Notes under the pieces: generated by a model
Seen by the model: only the letters and a program-made list of their open reading frames with translations
What the model was told of the DNA's origin: nothing
The model's database searches: none
Program-made: the position numbers and the translations under genes
NCBI GenBank assembly: GCA_937934115.1
Contig: CALHAH010000022.1
Coordinates: forward strand, 23,119-87,118
From: an uncultured Thermoanaerobaculum sp.
GTDB lineage: Bacteria > Acidobacteriota > Thermoanaerobaculia > Thermoanaerobaculales > Thermoanaerobaculaceae
Direction: 5' to 3'
DNA length: 64,000 nucleotides
Part shown: in pieces, positions 44,282-52,007 of the stretch
Layout: each line of letters opens with the position of its first letter
Numbering within the stretch: the stretch's first letter is position 1

Positions 44282-44599
44282 ATGCCTGGGCGCACGTACC
44301 TGGGTATCCCCCGGGAGCGTATCCCTTGGGCGCCAAAGATTGACGCTGACGCGTGCAGAGGATGCGGTGAGTGCTTGGAAATGTGTCCCAACGGTGTCTT
44401 TGCGCTTAATGAGGATGAGGGCAAGATGACTGTGGTGGCGCCGGAGAATTGCGTGGTTCTCTGTGACAAGTGCGGACCCCTCTGTCCTACCGAAGCCATC
44501 TCTTTTCCCGACAAGGAAGAAACCAAGCGGTTGCTGCAACGCTTGTTGCGGGAGCAACAGGGGCTCCAGGCGGTAGCGGGGGGCGCAAGCGGCCTTTAA
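44282..44599 (+). CDS. Two-cluster 4Fe-4S ferredoxin
   Basis: 105 aa. The first cluster is CRGCGECLEMCPNGVF; the second is CVVLCDKCGPLCPTEAI, with unusual spacing (C-x4-C-x2-C-x3-C). It has a short N-terminal extension (PGRTYLGIPRERIPWAPKID) and a helical tail. The cytoplasmic location and neighbour suggest it works with the HdrA-like protein. A 157-bp gap follows before the permease gene. Confidence 0.8.
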   Translation: MPGRTYLGIPRERIPWAPKIDADACRGCGECLEMCPNGVFALNEDEGKMTVVAPENCVVLCDKCGPLCPTEAISFPDKEETKRLLQRLLREQQGLQAVAGGASGL

Positions 44600-44756
44600 A
44601 GGTAGGAAAGAAGTGGTATGCATGGGGCTAGCTTTTCTGGGAAGCGCGTCCAAGGGGATGCTGAGCTAGTAAAGGCGTAAGCCCGTAAAAACTTCGGTTT
44701 TGTGGTGTTTACGTTAGCACTGGGGAAGGAACGTTGCATGCGGGCGCGGAGGAAAC

Positions 44757-46178
44757 ATGGCTGAGTTTTTTGAAAGTAGACCTAACACCCTGGGCGGTAC
44801 GGCCGAGGGGAAGGGAGCCACCGCCCAAGACACCATGGAAACCCCGGGAGCGGCGGCTACCCACGGGTTTCGTCCCACGCCCACCATGTGGCTGTACTTG
44901 GCTTTGGTGGTGGTGATGTACGTTTCGGCACTGGTGTACGCCGTGCATCATGGGCTTTCCATCAAATCACTGTACCTTTACGGTTTGCTGCAACCCCCGG
45001 GCATTGAAGGGGAGGAAGCCCGCATAGCGGAAATTCCCACGCCCCTGTCCTGGAACGTAGCCCAGGTAGCGTGGTTCATTTACATCAAAGCCGCGGCGGT
45101 TTTGGTGGAGCTCTTTCAGTACTGGGTGGTGGGCATGCTCATTGCCGGGGCGCTAATCGTTTTTGTTTCCTGGGAGAAGGTGAAGGCGAAGATGGGGTAC
45201 GGGGGCTTTAAGGCCAATCTTTTGGCCACCTCCGCCGGAGCCGTGATTCCCATTTGTTCCTGCGGCATTGTGCCGGTGTTGGCCGGTATGGTGGAGGCGG
45301 GTATTCCCTTGGGCCCCACTATGGCGTTTCTGGTGGCGGCGCCCATGCTCAACATCCCCACGGTGTTCATGACTGCGGGGGTGCTGGGCTGGCCCATGGC
45401 CTTGGCTAGGGTGATTGCAACCTTTGGCATTGCTCTGGCGGTGGGTGGGGTTTTGGTGGCGTGGCAGCGGCGCCACCGCAACCCCCGCCATTTCTTGAAG
45501 ATCTACATTCCACCCAAACTTTCCCCGGAACTTGCGCAGTTTGCCTTTCGCTTTGGCATGCTAGCGGCGCAAAACCCCGCAGGGGTACGGGCAGAAGAAC
45601 TGGGTCCCGGGGCCGAGGCCAAGCTTGTGCAGCTGGAAGAAGGTGGGATGGTAGAACGTACGGCCGACGGGCGGTGGAAGCTCTACGAGGCGGAGGAGGC
45701 GCACATTAAAAGCGTGGGGGCTTGCGCGGTGTTACCTACGGGCTCCAGTATGGCGGGTGCGTCCCTCTGGGAAAAGCTTGCGGAAACCGGCCGCACGGGT
45801 TTGCGCTTGTTTATTCAGCTGAATGGCTATCTGCTGCTGGCGGTGCTTATTGCTGGGGCGATTAAGGTGCTTTTGCCCACGTCACTCATTACCAGTTGGG
45901 TGGGAGGTACCGCCCTCAACAGCGTGCTCGTGGCCGCGGCGGTTGCGGTTTTAGCCTACGTGTGCACCTACGTGGAAGTGCCTACTGCTCTGGCACTGAT
46001 GAGCAAAGGCATGGGACCAGGTGCCACCTTGGCGTACCTGTTGGGGGGGCCGGGGTTGTCTTTGCCCTCCATCGCTATGCTTTCCGGAGTTTTTCGGGCG
46101 AAGGTGCTGGCCTTGTACGTGGGGGTTTCTCTTTTCGGTTGCGTGCTGGCCGGGTACGTGTACAACCTTTTCATGTAG
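44757..46178 (+). CDS. ArsP/DUF318-family permease (first)
   Basis: Membrane protein of 473 aa with about eight to nine TM helices, PF03773-like. The conserved Cys motif of the family is seen as AVIPICSCGIVPVLAGMVEAGIPLGPTMAFLVAAPMLN, and the repeated half has TYVEVPTALALMSKGMGPGATLAYLLGGPGLSLPS. A soluble loop of about 100 residues lies in the middle. Members include ArsP, an exporter of trivalent organoarsenicals, and others of unknown cargo. ATG behind GCGGAGG. It is followed 12 bp later by an ArsD-like gene. Confidence 0.82.
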   Translation: MAEFFESRPNTLGGTAEGKGATAQDTMETPGAAATHGFRPTPTMWLYLALVVVMYVSALVYAVHHGLSIKSLYLYGLLQPPGIEGEEARIAEIPTPLSWNVAQVAWFIYIKAAAVLVELFQYWVVGMLIAGALIVFVSWEKVKAKMGYGGFKANLLATSAGAVIPICSCGIVPVLAGMVEAGIPLGPTMAFLVAAPMLNIPTVFMTAGVLGWPMALARVIATFGIALAVGGVLVAWQRRHRNPRHFLKIYIPPKLSPELAQFAFRFGMLAAQNPAGVRAEELGPGAEAKLVQLEEGGMVERTADGRWKLYEAEEAHIKSVGACAVLPTGSSMAGASLWEKLAETGRTGLRLFIQLNGYLLLAVLIAGAIKVLLPTSLITSWVGGTALNSVLVAAAVAVLAYVCTYVEVPTALALMSKGMGPGATLAYLLGGPGLSLPSIAMLSGVFRAKVLALYVGVSLFGCVLAGYVYNLFM

Positions 46179-46190
46179 GAGGTTAGGTTC

Positions 46191-46541
46191 ATGAGCGACA
46201 ACAACAAAAACGTGCGTCTTTACTTTGCACCCCAGTCGTTTCCCTGCGGCCCTGATTCCAGTTGCTGCGGGCCGGTGGGCCAAGCTCAGGAGGAGCTGGA
46301 GCAGTGGGCGCAGCAAATCAAAGCGGCCCTGCCGGAGGTGACGGTGGACTTCATTGACGTGACGAAACCCCTCCGGCTGGATCGGGATGGCGCCGTTATT
46401 CGTCTTTTGAATTCCTTTGGCTTGCAGGCGTGTCCCATTTTTGCAGTGGGTCGGGAAATCGTCTCCATGGGCCCGCCGGTGACTGATGAGCTCATCCCGC
46501 TCATTGCTGCGAAGCTGGGGGGCGCGGAGTCTGGCGCTTAG
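46191..46541 (+). CDS. ArsD-like thioredoxin-fold protein with vicinal cysteines
   Basis: 116 aa with a thioredoxin-like layout. An N-terminal strand RLYFAPQSFPCGPDSSCCGPVG carries a Cys plus a Cys-Cys pair, similar in place to the CC..C site of ArsD metallochaperones. A second strand is VTVDFIDVTKPLRL, and the C-terminal half QACPIFAVGREIVSMGPPVTDEL resembles the ArsD/thioredoxin cis-Pro turn. Metalloid binding is plausible. No ArsA ATPase gene is present to receive cargo, so it might instead serve the adjacent permease. Confidence 0.6.
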   Translation: MSDNNKNVRLYFAPQSFPCGPDSSCCGPVGQAQEELEQWAQQIKAALPEVTVDFIDVTKPLRLDRDGAVIRLLNSFGLQACPIFAVGREIVSMGPPVTDELIPLIAAKLGGAESGA

Positions 46542-46558
46542 CTCTTGCAGGTGGGCCC

Positions 46559-46975
46559 ATGATGCAACAGGCTCTTCAGGTGCTCAAAAATGCCAAAAGC
46601 TTCGCGCTCCTGGGAGCCTCCGCCGAGCCGGGAAAGTACGGCCATAAGGTATTCCAGACACTGAAGGACCATTACCGAGTTTTTCCGGTAAACCCCAAGC
46701 GCACGGAAATTGACGGCACCCCATGCTTTTCTTCTTACGGCGAGGTCCCGGAAAAACCGGATGCGGTGATCCTGGCCTTAGCACCACAGGTCACGGAAGC
46801 GGTGGTGCCAACGCTTGTTGCCCAGGGTGCGCCGCTGCTCTGGCTGCCGCCGGAGTGTTTCACCGATGCAGCTGTGACACGATGCACTGAAGCAGGGGTT
46901 CCTGTGATTTACGACATTTGTCCGGTGGCGGCTTTTGCCACGCTGCAACGGCAGCGGGCGGCTTTCGGTACGTAA
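46559..46975 (+). CDS. CoA-binding (YccU-like) Rossmann protein
   Basis: 138 aa, single CoA-binding domain. The glycine loop is SFALLGASAEPGKYGHKVFQTLKDHYRVFPVNPKRTEIDGTPCF, followed by PDAVILALAPQVTEAVVP and a late LWLPPECFTDAA. The family binds CoA in several crystal structures; cellular role not known. It ends the first transcription unit of the cluster and is followed by a terminator. Confidence 0.82.
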   Translation: MMQQALQVLKNAKSFALLGASAEPGKYGHKVFQTLKDHYRVFPVNPKRTEIDGTPCFSSYGEVPEKPDAVILALAPQVTEAVVPTLVAQGAPLLWLPPECFTDAAVTRCTEAGVPVIYDICPVAAFATLQRQRAAFGT

Positions 46976-47149
46976 CGCTTGGGGTGCACTCCCGTAGCAA
47001 AAAACCCACCTGTAGGCGCCGGTGGCTTGCGACTTTTGGGATTGGCGCCCACGCGTGCTACGCCGCTTTTGGGGATTGGCGACAGGCGCGTTCATCCCGT
47101 AGACGTGCGTTCTTCGCGCGCGCCGCAATTGCCTTCCGACAACAGGAAG
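46976..47149. other. Intergenic stretch after the CoA-binding gene
   Basis: Gene-free sequence before the terminator at 47150; the whole gap runs to 47384. I saw no recognisable feature in this part. Confidence 0.4.
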
Positions 47150-47183
47150 GCCACCGGCCTGGGTGGGCTTGTGGCTTTTTTTT
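47150..47183 (+). terminator. Probable terminator after the CoA-binding gene
   Basis: GCCAC (47150-47154) pairs with GTGGC (47171-47175), enclosing a GC-rich inner part, and is followed directly by eight T residues. Confidence 0.5.
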
Positions 47184-47274
47184 CTGCGTGGGGCTGTTTC
47201 GATACGGCTTGGAGAGGGGTTCGTAGGGCCAAAAAGTAGCGGTTCAGGGAGTGTGGTCCCGGGGCGTGATCAAC

Positions 47275-47320
47275 TTGACAAGGTGACGGTGCTCGACTAT
47301 ATTTCGCAAGATGACGAACT
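47275..47320 (+). promoter_or_regulatory. Strong sigma-70 promoter with the same operator, thioredoxin/CcdA operon
   Basis: TTGACA (47275-47280), 17-bp spacer, TATATT (47298-47303). The palindrome ATTTCG-N8-CGAACT (47301-47320) begins at the fourth base of the -10, exactly as at 41087. One mismatch relative to the acr3 copy. Confidence 0.7.
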
Positions 47321-47384
47321 GTCTGCCCCTGCCATGGAGTGGGGGGAGCTCCTGAATGCGCGGGCGGCGGAAAGGAGGGTTGCG

Positions 47385-47801
47385 GTGAAGAAAACAAAAA
47401 CAAGCTTCGTCCTCGGCACGGTGGTTCTTCTCATGACCGCTTTGAGCTTTGCGGAAGCGCAAGGACCAACATCTCCCCCCGTGGGGGTGGCGTCACCCGC
47501 AGACCTCAGCGCGCTTTTGAAAAGCGGTAAATGGGTCATTGTGGAGTTTGGAGGAGAACACTGCATCCCCTGCCGGGCTATGCAGCCAATTCTGCAAAAG
47601 CTGCGGGATGAGCTTGCGGGGAAAGTGGAGATCCGCAACTTTTGGGTCCAGGAGCATCCCCCGGTGGCCCGCCAATACAGGGTGATGGTGATTCCCACGC
47701 AAGTGGTTTTTAACCCCAAAGGTGAAGAGGTTTTCCGGCACATGGGGTATTACCCGTTGGAGGAGTTTCGGGCGGCATTGGCGGAAAAGGGACTAAAGTG
47801 A
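47385..47801 (+). CDS. Exported thioredoxin-family protein
   Basis: 138 aa with a signal peptide (MKKTKTSFVLGTVVLLMTALSFAEAQ) and a thioredoxin fold with active site FGGEHCIPCRAMQPILQKL. The cis-Pro region is VMVIPTQVVFNPKGEEVFRHMGYYP. It should act in the periplasm as a disulfide reductase or oxidase. The start is the GTG at 47385 behind AAAGGAGGG; the track's extension covers the promoter. The CcdA-like gene begins at the next base and could supply its electrons. Confidence 0.87.
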   Translation: MKKTKTSFVLGTVVLLMTALSFAEAQGPTSPPVGVASPADLSALLKSGKWVIVEFGGEHCIPCRAMQPILQKLRDELAGKVEIRNFWVQEHPPVARQYRVMVIPTQVVFNPKGEEVFRHMGYYPLEEFRAALAEKGLK

Positions 47802-48506
47802 ATGGAAAGCCTGCTTACTGAGCTGGCCCAGCGCGCTGCGGCTGCCCCTCCCTTGCTCACTTTAGCGTTGGTTTTTCTCGGGGGTCTTCTGTCCTCTGCC
47901 AGTCCCTGCGTGCTGGCGGCGGTGCCCTTAATTGTTGCCACGGTGGGCGGAACCAGCACGAGCCGACAGCGAGCCCTGGTTTTAACCCTAGCGTTTGTTT
48001 CAGGTTTGGTGCTGTGTTTTACGCTTTTGGGGGCGTTGGCTGCCCTCACTGGCAGGTTGATTGGCGACGTGGGACCAGGCTGGCTCGTGCTCTTGGGTGT
48101 GGTGGCCGTGGCCATGGGGGCGTACCTAGCCCGCCTTGTGCAGTTGCCTTTACCACAGGTAAGGCCGAGCAGGCTGCGGGGTGCCGGCGTGCTGGGGGCT
48201 TTCGCCTTGGGGGCCTTGACCGGTACGCTGTCGTCACCTTGTGCCACGCCTATCCTCGTGGTGATCCTGTCTTTGGTGGCCTTCGAACGGCAGGTGGCTT
48301 GGGGCATTTTATTGTTGGGAGTTTACGCTTTAGGTCATGTGGTGCTTCTCTTTGCTGCCGGTGCGGTAAGTGGTTTTGCCACGGCTTTTCTTTCAAGCCG
48401 GGCGGCCCGGTGGGGTGAACGCCTCCATCGCGCCTTTGGTATGGTGCTTTTGGGACTTGGTTTGTGGGTACTGATTCCGGCGTTACATCGGTGGTTAGCG
48501 CCGTGA
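47802..48506 (+). CDS. CcdA/DsbD-like transmembrane thiol electron transporter
   Basis: 234 aa, six TM helices. Conserved Cys lie in the two repeats: LLSSASPCVLAAVPLIVATVGG and ALTGTLSSPCATPILVVILSLVA, matching the CcdA proline-cysteine motifs. It moves reducing power from cytoplasmic thioredoxin to the periplasmic partner encoded just upstream. Besides the metalloid cluster, c-type cytochrome maturation is a possible client, since the window encodes many hemes. Confidence 0.85.
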   Translation: MESLLTELAQRAAAAPPLLTLALVFLGGLLSSASPCVLAAVPLIVATVGGTSTSRQRALVLTLAFVSGLVLCFTLLGALAALTGRLIGDVGPGWLVLLGVVAVAMGAYLARLVQLPLPQVRPSRLRGAGVLGAFALGALTGTLSSPCATPILVVILSLVAFERQVAWGILLLGVYALGHVVLLFAAGAVSGFATAFLSSRAARWGERLHRAFGMVLLGLGLWVLIPALHRWLAP

Positions 48507-48526
48507 CACAAAGGGGGGAGAAAAAC

Positions 48527-48775
48527 ATGAGCGACGTGAAGGTAATTGAGGTTTTGGGGCCAGGATGTCCGCGCTGTAAAGCCACCTTAGAAGTGGTGCA
48601 GAAGGTGGTAGAAGAGGCGGGCCTTTCCTGCCAAGTGATAAAAAACGAATCCATTGACCGTATGGTGGAGCTGGGCCTCATGGCCACGCCAGGAGTTGCC
48701 GTGGATGGTAAAGTGGTGATTTTTGGACGAATTCCAAAACCAGAGGAGGTCCGTCGCGCCCTTGGTTTGGTGTGA
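48527..48775 (+). CDS. Small thioredoxin-like protein (redox-active disulfide, CPRC)
   Basis: 82 aa with no signal. VIEVLGPGCPRCKATLEVVQKVVEEAGL contains the CPRC active site of the MTH895-type small thioredoxins; LMATPGVAVDGKVVIFGRIPKPEEVRRAL is the cis-Pro half. The start is the ATG at 48527 behind GGGGGGAG. Such genes frequently sit beside DUF318/ArsP permeases, as here. Confidence 0.87.
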   Translation: MSDVKVIEVLGPGCPRCKATLEVVQKVVEEAGLSCQVIKNESIDRMVELGLMATPGVAVDGKVVIFGRIPKPEEVRRALGLV

Positions 48776-48808
48776 GTAGCGGCAGGTCTGTAGCGGGGGG
48801 AATGCACC

Positions 48809-49987
48809 ATGAATGAGCGGACCAAGCTCGGCCTTATAGTCGCGGTTTTCTTGGCGGCGTATTTTCTGCCCATAGAGCACGCGCGCGTGCAGCAGTCCTT
48901 TTTGGAAGGCCTGTTTCTCCTAAAGGACTATGCCCGTCAGCACGTGTTGCTGTGTCTTGTGCCGGCTTTTTTCATTGCTGGAGCTATTGGCGTTTTCGTA
49001 AGCCAGGGGGCAGTGTGGCGCTACCTGGGATCCACTGCTCCCCGGCATGTGGCGTACGGGGTCGCTGCCGTTTCGGGATCTATCCTTGCCGTTTGTTCGT
49101 GTACAGTCCTCCCTTTGTTTGCTGGAATTTACAAGCGAGGTGCCGGGCTCGGACCGGCTACGGCCTTTCTTTACTCAGGTCCTGCCATCAATGTGCTAGC
49201 CATTATCCTCACGGCCCGAGTTTTGGGTCTTGAACTTGGCCTTGCCAGGGCCATAGGTGCGGTTTTGTTTGCGGTGGTGATGGGAGTGCTCATGGCAGTG
49301 ATATTCCGGCGGGAGGAGGCGGAACGGCAGGCGGCGGGGGTGGATCCTTTCGCGTACCAGAGCTCGGAAGAAGGTCGAAAGGGGTGGCAAGACGCTACCT
49401 TCATGGCGGTAATGGTGGGCATTTTGGTTTTTGCCAACTGGGGTGAACCGAATCGGATGGTTGGCCTGTTTGCTTTCATATGGCGAATTCATTGGGTCCT
49501 GGTGGCGGTGTTGGGTGTGGCTTTAGTTTTAATGCTTTGGCGCTGGTACGACCGAGAAGAGTTGCGTAGCTGGGTGGAAGCGAGCTGGGGTTTTGCCAAG
49601 CAAATTTTTCCTCTCCTTTTCGCCGGAGTCTTGGTCTCCGGCTGGCTGTTGGGCCGGCCTGGTCTGGACCACGGAATCATTCCAGCCCGCTGGGTGGCCT
49701 CGGTGGTGGGTGGCAACTCCCTTAGTGCCAACCTTGTGGCGTCGGTGGTGGGGGCGTTTATGTACTTTGCCACCCTCACCGAGGTTCCCATTTTGCAAAC
49801 CCTCCTTGGTGCCGGCATGGGCAAGGGACCAGCTCTGGCTTTGCTGCTTGCGGGACCAGCACTTTCTTTGCCCAATATGTTGGTCATCAACTCTTACCTT
49901 GGCCCTAAGAAGACCGTTACCTATGTTTCTCTGGTGGTGATTATGGCTACCTTGTCGGGACTCATTTTTGGGACCGTGGCAAGCTAA
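48809..49987 (+). CDS. ArsP/DUF318-family permease (second)
   Basis: 392 aa, about ten hydrophobic segments, PF03773-like. It has the family Cys motif as GSILAVCSCTVLPLFAGIYKRGAGLGPATAFLYSGPAINVLA and the second-half repeat FATLTEVPILQTLLGAGMGKGPALALLLAGPALSLPNMLV. It is clearly diverged from the first permease (44757), so the two probably have different cargo. It is last of the operon headed by the promoter at 47275. Organoarsenical, metal or sulfur-compound export are all possible. Confidence 0.82.
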   Translation: MNERTKLGLIVAVFLAAYFLPIEHARVQQSFLEGLFLLKDYARQHVLLCLVPAFFIAGAIGVFVSQGAVWRYLGSTAPRHVAYGVAAVSGSILAVCSCTVLPLFAGIYKRGAGLGPATAFLYSGPAINVLAIILTARVLGLELGLARAIGAVLFAVVMGVLMAVIFRREEAERQAAGVDPFAYQSSEEGRKGWQDATFMAVMVGILVFANWGEPNRMVGLFAFIWRIHWVLVAVLGVALVLMLWRWYDREELRSWVEASWGFAKQIFPLLFAGVLVSGWLLGRPGLDHGIIPARWVASVVGGNSLSANLVASVVGAFMYFATLTEVPILQTLLGAGMGKGPALALLLAGPALSLPNMLVINSYLGPKKTVTYVSLVVIMATLSGLIFGTVAS

Positions 49988-50144
49988 AAAACTTGGCAGG
50001 TGGCCTGCCCCAGGCGCGGCAGGCTGGCTTAGGACGTGCTGGGGTTTTGGGGGCTGTGCTTAGTCCCGCGAACTATTGCGGGCAGGTTCGGTTAGGCCCA
50101 TGATGAAAAGCGCAGCAAGGGCCCCGTTGCCTCTGGGCAAGAGT
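49988..50144. other. Intergenic stretch after the second permease
   Basis: Gene-free; the whole gap runs to 50367. GGCAGG-TGG-CCTGCC (49995-50009) forms a small hairpin that could help end transcription, but no T run follows. Confidence 0.35.
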
Positions 50145-50181
50145 GTTGTGGTTTTCAACTACCGCTGTTGTGTTTTTCAAC
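50145..50181 (+). promoter_or_regulatory. Two GTTG-N7-CAAC palindromes, probable activator sites
   Basis: GTTG-TGGTTTT-CAAC (50145-50159) and GTTG-TGTTTTT-CAAC (50167-50181). Centres are 22 bp apart, two helical turns, and about 170-190 bp upstream of the sigma-54 -12 element. Another perfect copy lies at 56804. Confidence 0.65.
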
Positions 50182-50330
50182 GCTGAAGCTCTCCACGACC
50201 AACCCCTCATCTCCCTTGAACTACAAGGCTTATTCCTTTGGGGGGTGTTTTTACCTTGCGGCCACCTGTGGTACCGTTGAATTATGAAACACGATTCTTC
50301 GCATTTTCATCGTCTCACGCTTGTGATATA

Positions 50331-50346
50331 TGGCACGACCTCTGCA
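50331..50346 (+). promoter_or_regulatory. Sigma-54 promoter of the heme-sensor regulon operon
   Basis: TGGCACGACCTCTGCA: GG and GC separated by 10 bases, near-perfect -24/-12. It is almost identical to the site at 56977 (TTGGCACGAACTCTGCA), with similarity continuing through the downstream ribosome site and ATG. Confidence 0.85.
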
Positions 50347-50367
50347 AAAGCCCAGCAGGGGGTGAGT

Positions 50368-50421
50368 ATGGTGGCCCTGCCCAGGGTCCAAGCGAAGGAC
50401 CGCGAAAGGATGGGAACGTGA
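50368..50421 (+). CDS. Possible 17-residue leader peptide coupled to the sensor kinase
   Basis: ATG preceded by AGGGGGTG; it reads MVALPRVQAKDRERMGT and stops with a TGA overlapping the kinase GTG (GTGA). It is too short for the track. A similar small ORF occupies the same position after the second sigma-54 promoter. It may serve translational coupling. No homology evidence. Confidence 0.35.
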   Translation: MVALPRVQAKDRERMGT

Positions 50422-52007
50422 GGCTAGCGGCGAAACTGACTACCATTGTGGCTATCGGCTTGGTGGTGGTTTTTGGTGCCATGACCGCGCTCAACTTGTG
50501 GCTCCAAAAACGAGCGACCTTGCGGATCCTGCAGCTCAACGGCAGGCAACTGGGCGACATGGTGGTGGCCGCTACGCGCGACGGCATGCTCCACAATGAC
50601 ACGGAGCGCATTCAAGCCACCGTGGAGGCCTTGGCTCGGCAAGGGGAAATGGGCGTCATCCGCATCATGCGCAAGGATGGCACCATCATGTACTCCAGCA
50701 TACCGGCAGAAATTGGCCGCCGCTTGCGTCTTAACGATGAGCAGTGCGTGGTTTGCCATACCGGTGCCGTACCCCCTCGGGAACTGCCGCCGGAACTTCG
50801 CACCAGGCAAGTTACTGGGGAGGGGGGACGTGCTTTGGGGGTTATCCAAACCATCCTCAACGAAAAGGAGTGCTCGCAAGGGGGTTGCCACGTGCATCCG
50901 GAAACGGAAACCCTTTTGGGAATCTTGGATGTGAATGTGTGGCTCACGCCCCATGAGGAAATCCGAGCCGAGAGTGCTTTGGGGATGACCGTGGTAAGTG
51001 TCCTGGGGATTGCTCTTGGCATTGGCGCTACCGCCCTGGCGGTGCGACAAATGGTGCACCTTCGGGTCCGCACCCTCATCGCTCACACGCAAAAAATTGC
51101 CGCTGGCGATCTTTCCGCGCGCGTTCCGGAAGTGGGTAGCGATGAGTTAGCTGATTTGGCCAAACATTTCAACCGTATGGCGCGCGATCTGGAAACGGCG
51201 CGTGAGGAGTTGCTGGAGTGGGGAAGAACACTGGAAATGCGGGTGGAAGAAAAAGCGCAAGAGCTGGAGAGAGCAAAGGATCACATCCTGCAAGTGGAAA
51301 AAATGGCTTCCTTGGGAAAACTGGCGGCGGTAGTAGCTCACGAGATTAACAACCCCCTTTCCAGCGTCGTAACCTATGCCAAGCTTTTGAGCCGGCGCAT
51401 CAAGGCCCAGCACACATCAGAAGATCGGGAAGAAATCCTGCGTCTTTTAGATGCCATTGCTTCGGAGGCCAGTCGCTGCGGCCGCATCGTGAACCAACTC
51501 CTTTCTTTTGCGCGGAAAAAAGATGGCGATTTTTCCCCCACGAACCTCAACGAGGTGGCAGAAAAAGCTGTTTTTTTGGTTCTCCACAAGCTTGAGTTAA
51601 GCAACGTGAAGGCAGTCATGGAGTTGCAACCTGATCTACCATCCGTAGTCGCAGATGCGGGACAGGTTCAGCAGGCGCTCATGGCCTTGCTGATTAACGC
51701 CGCTGAAGCGATGGCGGGCAGCGGTGGGCACGTGAAAGTGGTAACCGCGCGGGCAGATGGAGGGGTGGCGGTAACCGTTGAGGACAACGGGCCTGGGATG
51801 ACACCCGAGGTGGCTGCCCGTGCCTTTGAGCCTTTTTTTACAACCAAATCCCAAGGCGGGGTGGGTCTTGGCCTCCCCGTGGTGTACGGCATTGTGGAAC
51901 GGCATGGAGGCCACATTGACTTGCAAACCGCCCCAGGTCAGGGTTGCCGGATAACGCTTTTCTTTCCCTTGGTGCCGGCGGCCCTGGAAGGAAAGGAGGA
52001 ATCATGA
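50418..52007 (+). CDS. Membrane sensor histidine kinase with periplasmic c-type heme motifs
   Basis: TM1 (about 5-28) and TM2 (about 190-212) enclose a periplasmic domain holding CVVCH and CSQGGCH (C-x4-CH) heme-binding motifs. A HAMP domain follows (HTQKIAAGDLSARVPEVGSDELADLAKHFNRMA), then a coiled coil and HisKA AVVAHEINNPLSSVVTYAKLL. The ATPase domain contains EDNGPGMTPEVAARAFEPFFTTK and GVGLGLPVVYGIV. The GTG at 50418 is used; the track start at 50238 would read through the promoter. It likely senses redox state or a gas/ligand through heme. ATGA overlap with its regulator. Confidence 0.87.
   Translation: MRLAAKLTTIVAIGLVVVFGAMTALNLWLQKRATLRILQLNGRQLGDMVVAATRDGMLHNDTERIQATVEALARQGEMGVIRIMRKDGTIMYSSIPAEIGRRLRLNDEQCVVCHTGAVPPRELPPELRTRQVTGEGGRALGVIQTILNEKECSQGGCHVHPETETLLGILDVNVWLTPHEEIRAESALGMTVVSVLGIALGIGATALAVRQMVHLRVRTLIAHTQKIAAGDLSARVPEVGSDELADLAKHFNRMARDLETAREELLEWGRTLEMRVEEKAQELERAKDHILQVEKMASLGKLAAVVAHEINNPLSSVVTYAKLLSRRIKAQHTSEDREEILRLLDAIASEASRCGRIVNQLLSFARKKDGDFSPTNLNEVAEKAVFLVLHKLELSNVKAVMELQPDLPSVVADAGQVQQALMALLINAAEAMAGSGGHVKVVTARADGGVAVTVEDNGPGMTPEVAARAFEPFFTTKSQGGVGLGLPVVYGIVERHGGHIDLQTAPGQGCRITLFFPLVPAALEGKEES

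Noticed and set aside
44723-44738. Possible sigma-54 site upstream of the first DUF318 permease
   Set aside because: Only GG, GC and TTGCAT fit; the rest of the -24 block is wrong. Much weaker than the three clear sites in this window.
50238-50417. Track's 60-residue N-terminal extension of the heme-sensor kinase
   Set aside because: It reads through the sigma-54 promoter; the GTG at 50418 precedes the signal-anchor helix directly and overlaps the leader stop.
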